Shown here one piece after another: positions 15,133 to 19,013 of a DNA stretch of 19,013 bases. The notes under the pieces are model-generated. The model made no database searches, was not told the origin of the DNA, and saw nothing but the letters and a program-made list of their open reading frames with translations. Positions within the stretch are counted from its first letter, which is position 1. Each line of letters starts with the position of its first letter. The stretch is from positions 1 through 19,013 of the forward strand of contig JBCBBT010000062.1 of assembly GCA_038531315.1 (NCBI GenBank). Reading direction: 5' to 3'. This DNA comes from JAJFFW01 sp038531315 (GTDB lineage: Bacteria > Pseudomonadota > Alphaproteobacteria > Caulobacterales > Parvularculaceae). Position numbers and translations under genes: made by a program.

Positions 15133-15244
15133 TTCCGAGGGGTGCGGGACGCCGCCCGCTGAGATCCGGTTTTCGCTCGATGTCGCGAAAGGCAGCCGGA
15201 ACACCCTTTGAACCTGATCGGTTAGGACCGGCGTAGGGACGGAG
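15133..15244 (+). ncRNA. TPP riboswitch (THI element) of the thiC operon
   Basis: The full aptamer is visible. P1 is TTCCG (15133-15137) with CGGAG (15240-15244). GGGGTG pairs with ACACCC (P2). CGGG-acgccg-CCCG forms a short P3. CTGAGA is followed by an extra stem (TCCGG...CCGGA, with TTTCGC/GCGAAA at its tip). GAACCTGATCGG...CCGGCGTAGGGA is the conserved pyrophosphate-binding half. The 3' strand of P1 overlaps the GGAGG ribosome site (15241-15245) of the gene starting at 15251, so ligand binding should hide the site directly without a separate expression platform. High thiamine pyrophosphate would shut the operon. Confidence 0.95.
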
Positions 15245-15250
15245 GCGACA

Positions 15251-16312
15251 ATGGGGTTTGTTTTCCCGACACCAGCGGCGCGCAGAGCGGCGTGCTCAAG
15301 CGTTGTGGCGGCATCCGCTGCGATGATGTCCGCTGCGATGATGTCCGCTGCGATGATGTCCGCTGCGATGATGTCCGCAGTGGTGATATTCGCCGGCGCG
15401 GCGCACGCCCATGGATTTGATCACAAATCTCACAACCACAAATCCCACAACCAAAGGGACCACGATCAAGCGTCTCACGAAATCCGATCTCGTGAAAACG
15501 GGCGCCGAAACGATCCGGCGAAAGACCAGAGCCCGGCCCGCGCCGAAGCGCGCTATATCGCCAATGAGGGGATTTTAATCCGCGCGGGCGAGACGAAAAT
15601 TCTCTTCGATCCGCTGTTCCACGAAAGTTACGGCAATTACCTGACGCCGTCGCTTGAGACCTATCGCGCCATCATGGACGGCGCGCCGCCCTATGACGGC
15701 GTCGATGCGATCTTCATCAGCCACGCCCACGGCGATCACTTTTCAGCCAGCGACGCCAACGCCTATCTGGCGAAACATGGAACCGTCCGGCTGGTCGCAC
15801 CGCAACAGGCGGTCGACATGATGCGCGCGGCCGACGGGTGGGACGAGGCGCTCACCGCACGGATTATCGCCCTCGATCTCGCGATTGGCGATCCGGGGCG
15901 GTATATCAATTCGGTCAGGACGAACGCCGGCGAGGCGTCGCTCATGGTCTACGCCGTGCGCATTCCCCACGCCGGCTGGCCAGGGCGCGCTGACGTTCAA
16001 AACATGGTCTATCGCGTCACGCTTGAGGGCGCGGCGACGGTCATGCATATGGGCGATGCTGACCCGCTCGACGGTCATTATGCACCTTATGCGGACGAAT
16101 GGGCGGCGCGGCGCACCGATACGGCGTTTCCGCCTTACTGGTTTTTTCTTTCCGAGGCCGGCGTTGAAATCCTCGACAAGCGCCTCAATGTCGAAGACGC
16201 GGTCGGCGTACATGTGCCGAAAGTCGCGCCGAACGACCTGATTGAAACGGGCCGTGCGTTTTTCTCCGAGCCCGGAGAGATACGCACCATCGGCGGGGCG
16301 GAGAAGGATTAG
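15251..16312 (+). CDS. Exported His-rich metallo-beta-lactamase-fold hydrolase
   Basis: This is a 353-residue protein, first gene behind the TPP riboswitch. Residues 1-53 form a signal peptide whose hydrophobic core is built from a repeated MMSAA unit and ends at AHA. The mature N-terminus has seven histidines between residues 54 and 76, a likely metal-binding tail, followed by a charged linker. The MBL domain (about 100-353) has ISHAHGDH (His158, His160, Asp162, His163), a further His240 in RIPHAG, GDAD (Asp269) and a late GVHVPK His, the standard two-zinc ligand set. It resembles the UlaG-like/Zn-dependent hydrolase branch rather than true beta-lactamases. The substrate is unknown. Riboswitch control and the thiC downstream suggest a role in thiamine-precursor or phosphate-ester salvage in the periplasm, which is inference. 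Confidence 0.85.
   Translation: MGFVFPTPAARRAACSSVVAASAAMMSAAMMSAAMMSAAMMSAVVIFAGAAHAHGFDHKSHNHKSHNQRDHDQASHEIRSRENGRRNDPAKDQSPARAEARYIANEGILIRAGETKILFDPLFHESYGNYLTPSLETYRAIMDGAPPYDGVDAIFISHAHGDHFSASDANAYLAKHGTVRLVAPQQAVDMMRAADGWDEALTARIIALDLAIGDPGRYINSVRTNAGEASLMVYAVRIPHAGWPGRADVQNMVYRVTLEGAATVMHMGDADPLDGHYAPYADEWAARRTDTAFPPYWFFLSEAGVEILDKRLNVEDAVGVHVPKVAPNDLIETGRAFFSEPGEIRTIGGAEKD
15314..15373 (+). repeat. 15-bp tandem repeat (4 units) inside the signal peptide
   Basis: Four identical units of tccgctgcgatgatg run from 15314 to 15373, followed by a partial fifth. Each adds five residues (SAAMM) to the hydrophobic core of the MBL protein's signal peptide. Perfect identity suggests recent slippage. 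Confidence 0.9.
15422..15451 (+). repeat. 15-bp duplication in the His-rich tail
   Basis: cacaaatc(t/c)cacaac occurs twice in a row (15422-15436, 15437-15451) with one difference. It encodes HKSHN twice, doubling part of the histidine-rich segment. Confidence 0.8.
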
Positions 16313-16314
16313 CG

Positions 16315-16554
16315 GTGCGCAAGGTGCTCTATCCGTTGCTTGTCGCGCCCGCGGCCTTCGTCGCCGGTTTCTTCGCCTATGTTGAATTCGCCAATGATCC
16401 CGGCTGCGGCTCGCAGGCGCCGGGCCCGTGTTTCGCGGTTGGCGTCCTGTTGATGGTCGTCGCGCCAATCGCCTTGCTTGCGCTCATAGCGCTCGTTGTT
16501 CTCGTAATTTTCGATGTCTTCAAATCCCGTGCAAACCGAAAGCTGTCATCATGA
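16315..16554 (+). CDS. 79-aa two-pass membrane protein
   Basis: GTG 16315 begins two bases after the MBL stop, with GGAGAAGGA upstream partly inside that gene's end. Residues 4-24 and 41-68 are hydrophobic. The short loop between them holds Cys31 and Cys39 (CGSQAPGPC), and the C-terminus is basic (KSRANRK), so the positive-inside rule puts both ends in the cytoplasm and the cysteines in the periplasm, where they could form a disulfide. Its stop overlaps the thiC start (ATGA at 16551-16554). It is therefore translationally coupled in a TPP-controlled operon. Family not recognised; a helper of the MBL hydrolase or of precursor uptake is conceivable but unproven. Confidence 0.75.
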   Translation: MRKVLYPLLVAPAAFVAGFFAYVEFANDPGCGSQAPGPCFAVGVLLMVVAPIALLALIALVVLVIFDVFKSRANRKLSS

Positions 16555-18446
16555 ACAAACACACTCCCCAGTCCGAATTCCAGACGCCGGAAGTCACGAC
16601 CGGCCCGTTGCCGGCCTCGCGCAAGACCTATGTGAAGGGCGATTTGTTCGCGGATTTGAACGTACCGGTGCGGGAAATCGATTTACATCCGACAGCGAAT
16701 GAGCCCCCCGTGCCGGTCTATGATACGTCCGGTCCGTATACGGACCCGGACATTGCGATCGATGTCGAAAAAGGCCTCGCGCGCACGCGAACGGCGTGGG
16801 TCAAAGAGCGCGGCCATGTCGAGGAGTATGAAGGCCGCGACGTCAAGCCGGAAGACAATGGCGGCGCCACCGGCAAGCATCTGGCGCGCGAATTTCCCGT
16901 GCGTCACAAGCCCCTGCGCGGCGACGGGTCCGGCCCGGTGACCCAATATGAATACGCCAAAGCCGGCGTCATCACGCGCGAAATGGAATTTGTGGCGATC
17001 CGCGAAAATCTCGGCCGCAAGGCGATGGTTGAGGGCGCTGAGGAACGCGTCGCGCTCGGTGAGAGTTTCGGGGCGGAAATTCCCGCTTTCATCACGCCGG
17101 AATTCGTCCGTGAAGAAATCGCCCGGGGGCGCGCCATCATCCCCTCAAACATCAATCACCCGGAGCTGGAGCCGCAAATCATCGGCCGCAACTTCCTCGT
17201 CAAGATCAACGCCAATATCGGCAACTCCGCCGTCGCCTCATCGGTTGAGGAAGAAGTCGACAAGATGGTCTGGGCGACGCGCTGGGGCGCCGACAACGTC
17301 ATGGACCTCTCAACAGGCCGCAACATTCACAACACCCGTGAATGGATCATCCGCAATTCGCCCGTGCCAATCGGCACGGTGCCGATTTATCAGGCGCTTG
17401 AAAAAGTGAACGGCGTTGCGGAAGACTTAAGCTGGGAGGTCTATCGCGACACGCTGATTGAGCAATGCGAGCAGGGGGTCGACTATTTCACGATCCATGC
17501 CGGCGTGCGCCTGCCTTACATTCACCTCACTGCTGACCGGGTTACGGGGATCGTCTCGCGCGGCGGGTCGATCATGGCGAAATGGTGTCTCGCCCATCAC
17601 CGCGAAAGTTTTCTCTATACGCACTTTGAGGAAATCTGCGAGATTATGCGCCGCTATGACGTCTCCTTCTCGCTGGGCGACGGACTGCGCCCCGGCTCCA
17701 TCGCGGACGCCAACGACCGCGCGCAATTCGCCGAACTTGAAACCCTCGGCGAGCTGACAAAAGTCGCCTGGGGCCATGGCTGTCAGGTGATGATCGAAGG
17801 GCCCGGCCACGTGCCGATGCACAAGATCAAGATCAATATGGACAAACAGCTGAAGGAATGCGGCGAGGCGCCGTTCTATACATTGGGGCCGCTCACGACC
17901 GACATTGCGCCGGGTTACGACCATATCACGTCGGGCATCGGCGCGGCGATGATCGGCTGGTTCGGCACGGCGATGCTCTGTTATGTGACGCCTAAGGAGC
18001 ATCTCGGCCTGCCCGACCGGGACGACGTCAAGGTCGGCGTCGTCACCTACAAGCTCGCGGCCCACGCCGCTGACCTCGCCAAAGGCCACCCGGCGGCGCA
18101 GCTACGCGACGACGCTTTAAGCCGCGCGCGCTTTGAGTTCCGCTGGGAAGACCAGTTCAACCTTGCGCTGGACCCCGAAACCGCTCGCGACTTCCACGAT
18201 CAGACCCTGCCGAAAGAAGCCCACAAGGTCGCGCATTTTTGCTCCATGTGCGGACCGAAATTCTGTTCCATGAAGATCACCCAGGACGTCCGCGATTACG
18301 CGGAGGGCTTGAGTGATAATGAAAAGAAAGACCTCGAAAAACTCTCCGAACGGGGCATGGCCGAAATGTCAGAGCGCTACAAAGAGATGGGCTCGGCGCT
18401 TTATCTGGAGGCGGACGCGGTTAAGAAGGCGAATAAGGGGTTGTGA
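16551..18446 (+). CDS. thiC: Phosphomethylpyrimidine synthase ThiC
   Basis: This cytoplasmic radical-SAM enzyme converts aminoimidazole ribotide to hydroxymethylpyrimidine phosphate, the pyrimidine half of thiamine. The 631-residue length is typical of the bacterial form. Visible signatures include SRKTYVKGD near the start, NINHPELEPQIIGRNFLVKIN, DLSTGRNIHNTREWI, DYFTIHAGV, SRGGSIMAKWCL, SLGDGLRPGS, IEGPGHVPMHKI, TTDIAPGYDHITS and the C-terminal C-x2-C-x4-C (Cys564, Cys567, Cys572) binding the 4Fe-4S cluster. ATG 16551 is chosen because it overlaps the stop of the upstream membrane gene and starts at the usual family N-terminus. Regulation is through the riboswitch about 1.3 kb upstream and the translational coupling across the two genes between. 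Genes for the other thiamine steps are not in the window. Confidence 0.98.
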   Translation: MNKHTPQSEFQTPEVTTGPLPASRKTYVKGDLFADLNVPVREIDLHPTANEPPVPVYDTSGPYTDPDIAIDVEKGLARTRTAWVKERGHVEEYEGRDVKPEDNGGATGKHLAREFPVRHKPLRGDGSGPVTQYEYAKAGVITREMEFVAIRENLGRKAMVEGAEERVALGESFGAEIPAFITPEFVREEIARGRAIIPSNINHPELEPQIIGRNFLVKINANIGNSAVASSVEEEVDKMVWATRWGADNVMDLSTGRNIHNTREWIIRNSPVPIGTVPIYQALEKVNGVAEDLSWEVYRDTLIEQCEQGVDYFTIHAGVRLPYIHLTADRVTGIVSRGGSIMAKWCLAHHRESFLYTHFEEICEIMRRYDVSFSLGDGLRPGSIADANDRAQFAELETLGELTKVAWGHGCQVMIEGPGHVPMHKIKINMDKQLKECGEAPFYTLGPLTTDIAPGYDHITSGIGAAMIGWFGTAMLCYVTPKEHLGLPDRDDVKVGVVTYKLAAHAADLAKGHPAAQLRDDALSRARFEFRWEDQFNLALDPETARDFHDQTLPKEAHKVAHFCSMCGPKFCSMKITQDVRDYAEGLSDNEKKDLEKLSERGMAEMSERYKEMGSALYLEADAVKKANKGL

Positions 18447-18450
18447 GCGG

Positions 18451-19013
18451 TTACGATTTCATTCCAGAATTGCAAAATGGATGCATAATTTGAACATTTT
18501 TTAGTTCTCCAGTGCCTCCGTCTCTTTTTGGTTTTTTGTGGTCATAAGTAATGGCTTTCTTAGGATCTAACAGTCCTTTGCAATGAGGACATTTTAATGC
18601 TTTTCCCAAACTTTCTTTGAGGTATGTTTGGCTTTTCGTAGATTTTGATATTGACTTGCTTTTCTCAATCACTGCGACGCTTGATACTTTTCCCTCAAGG
18701 CCGAGGTGGGAAAGTATTATTTTGTCAGTTATAGGGTTTCCGCTTTCTGCGTCATTTACAAGGCCGGTCATTAAATCATTTATGCGCTCAATCCTTTGGC
18801 GACTATTAACGTTGGCTAGGGCTTGATTAATAATAGATTTCTTTCTGATAAGTGTTTTTTCAACTTTTTCTCTATTGTTTGTAAACTGAATAAAATATTT
18901 TTTATTATTTTTTCTTACAGCATCTGAAGCAAATTTCAATACTCCCAGAAATAAATACCCGCTGTGCTTACCTAAATGGTTATAGAAGTATACGGCAGGG
19001 TGAAGCCCAAGGC
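18451..19013 (-). CDS. HNH nuclease-domain protein, probably DUF262/GmrSD-like (5' end outside window)
   Basis: The frame is open to the right edge on the minus strand, so only the last 186 residues are visible. The apparent start at 18939 is a TTG inside the frame; upstream codons read on as LGLHPAVYFYNHLGKHSGYL, a pattern like the end of the DUF262 helper domain. The C-terminus is an HNH/zinc-finger nuclease motif: CPHC (Cys141, Cys144 of the visible part), YDHKKP (Asp157, His158), GG, NVQIMH (Asn172, His177), Cys180, Asn181. Such DUF262-HNH proteins cut DNA and often act against modified phage DNA. The gene is markedly AT-rich with Lys/Asn/Ile codons unlike all neighbours, and its stop is four bases from the thiC stop. 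It is probably acquired and may belong to a defence island extending right. Confidence 0.75.
   Translation of the reverse strand, partial: LGLHPAVYFYNHLGKHSGYLFLGVLKFASDAVRKNNKKYFIQFTNNREKVEKTLIRKKSIINQALANVNSRQRIERINDLMTGLVNDAESGNPITDKIILSHLGLEGKVSSVAVIEKSKSISKSTKSQTYLKESLGKALKCPHCKGLLDPKKAITYDHKKPKRDGGTGELKNVQIMHPFCNSGMKS

Noticed and set aside
17427..18089. 220-codon minus-strand frame inside thiC
   Set aside because: Antisense to strongly conserved ThiC motifs; typical GC-rich shadow.
18451..18939. Complete 162-aa HNH gene starting at 18939
   Set aside because: The start is a TTG with no ribosome site, and the same frame stays open to the window edge with matching composition, so the gene is partial.

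Overview
The window is GC-rich, densely coding bacterial DNA with short intergenic gaps. The gene families (a WcaJ/PssY-type sugar-phosphate transferase, a membrane class III adenylate cyclase, a DUF4174 protein, a Tat-exported YHS protein, two TPP riboswitches) suggest an alphaproteobacterium, perhaps near the Caulobacterales/Hyphomonadales/Parvularculales. That placement is inferred from family content, since no rRNA or other marker gene is present. The last ~560 bases are clearly AT-richer and look acquired.

Left part (1-6500): an unidentified protein C-terminus with a Gly-rich repeat, a small DUF4177-like gene on the minus strand, then a two-gene polysaccharide unit. This unit comprises a polyprenyl-phosphate sugar-phosphate transferase, which starts lipid-linked glycan assembly, and UDP-glucose 6-dehydrogenase, which makes UDP-glucuronate. 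A DUF4174 protein (minus) is divergent from a membrane adenylate cyclase (plus), which is convergent with an exported lipocalin-like protein.

Middle (6660-14390): purA, a hotdog thioesterase, and a start/stop-overlapped pair of exported thioredoxin-like and YHS proteins. A complete TPP riboswitch follows at 9713-9889 with no intact gene behind it, and then about 520 bases of non-coding or degenerate DNA. Next come a lipoprotein overlapped with a DUF2233 phosphodiester glycosidase-like protein, a bidirectional terminator, two further lipoproteins and a YghU-type glutathione transferase.

Right part (14390-18446): a degenerate 22-23 bp repeat array, two very small convergent membrane proteins, and a second TPP riboswitch. 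This riboswitch's P1 stem overlaps the Shine-Dalgarno of the first gene of an operon: exported His-rich metallo-beta-lactamase-fold hydrolase, 79-aa membrane protein, thiC. The three genes are tightly spaced or overlapped. This thiamine-controlled operon with two extra envelope genes is the most interesting system in the window. At the right edge an AT-rich HNH-nuclease gene (DUF262/GmrSD-like, partial) converges on thiC with only four bases between the stops, marking a probable horizontal-transfer or defence-island boundary.
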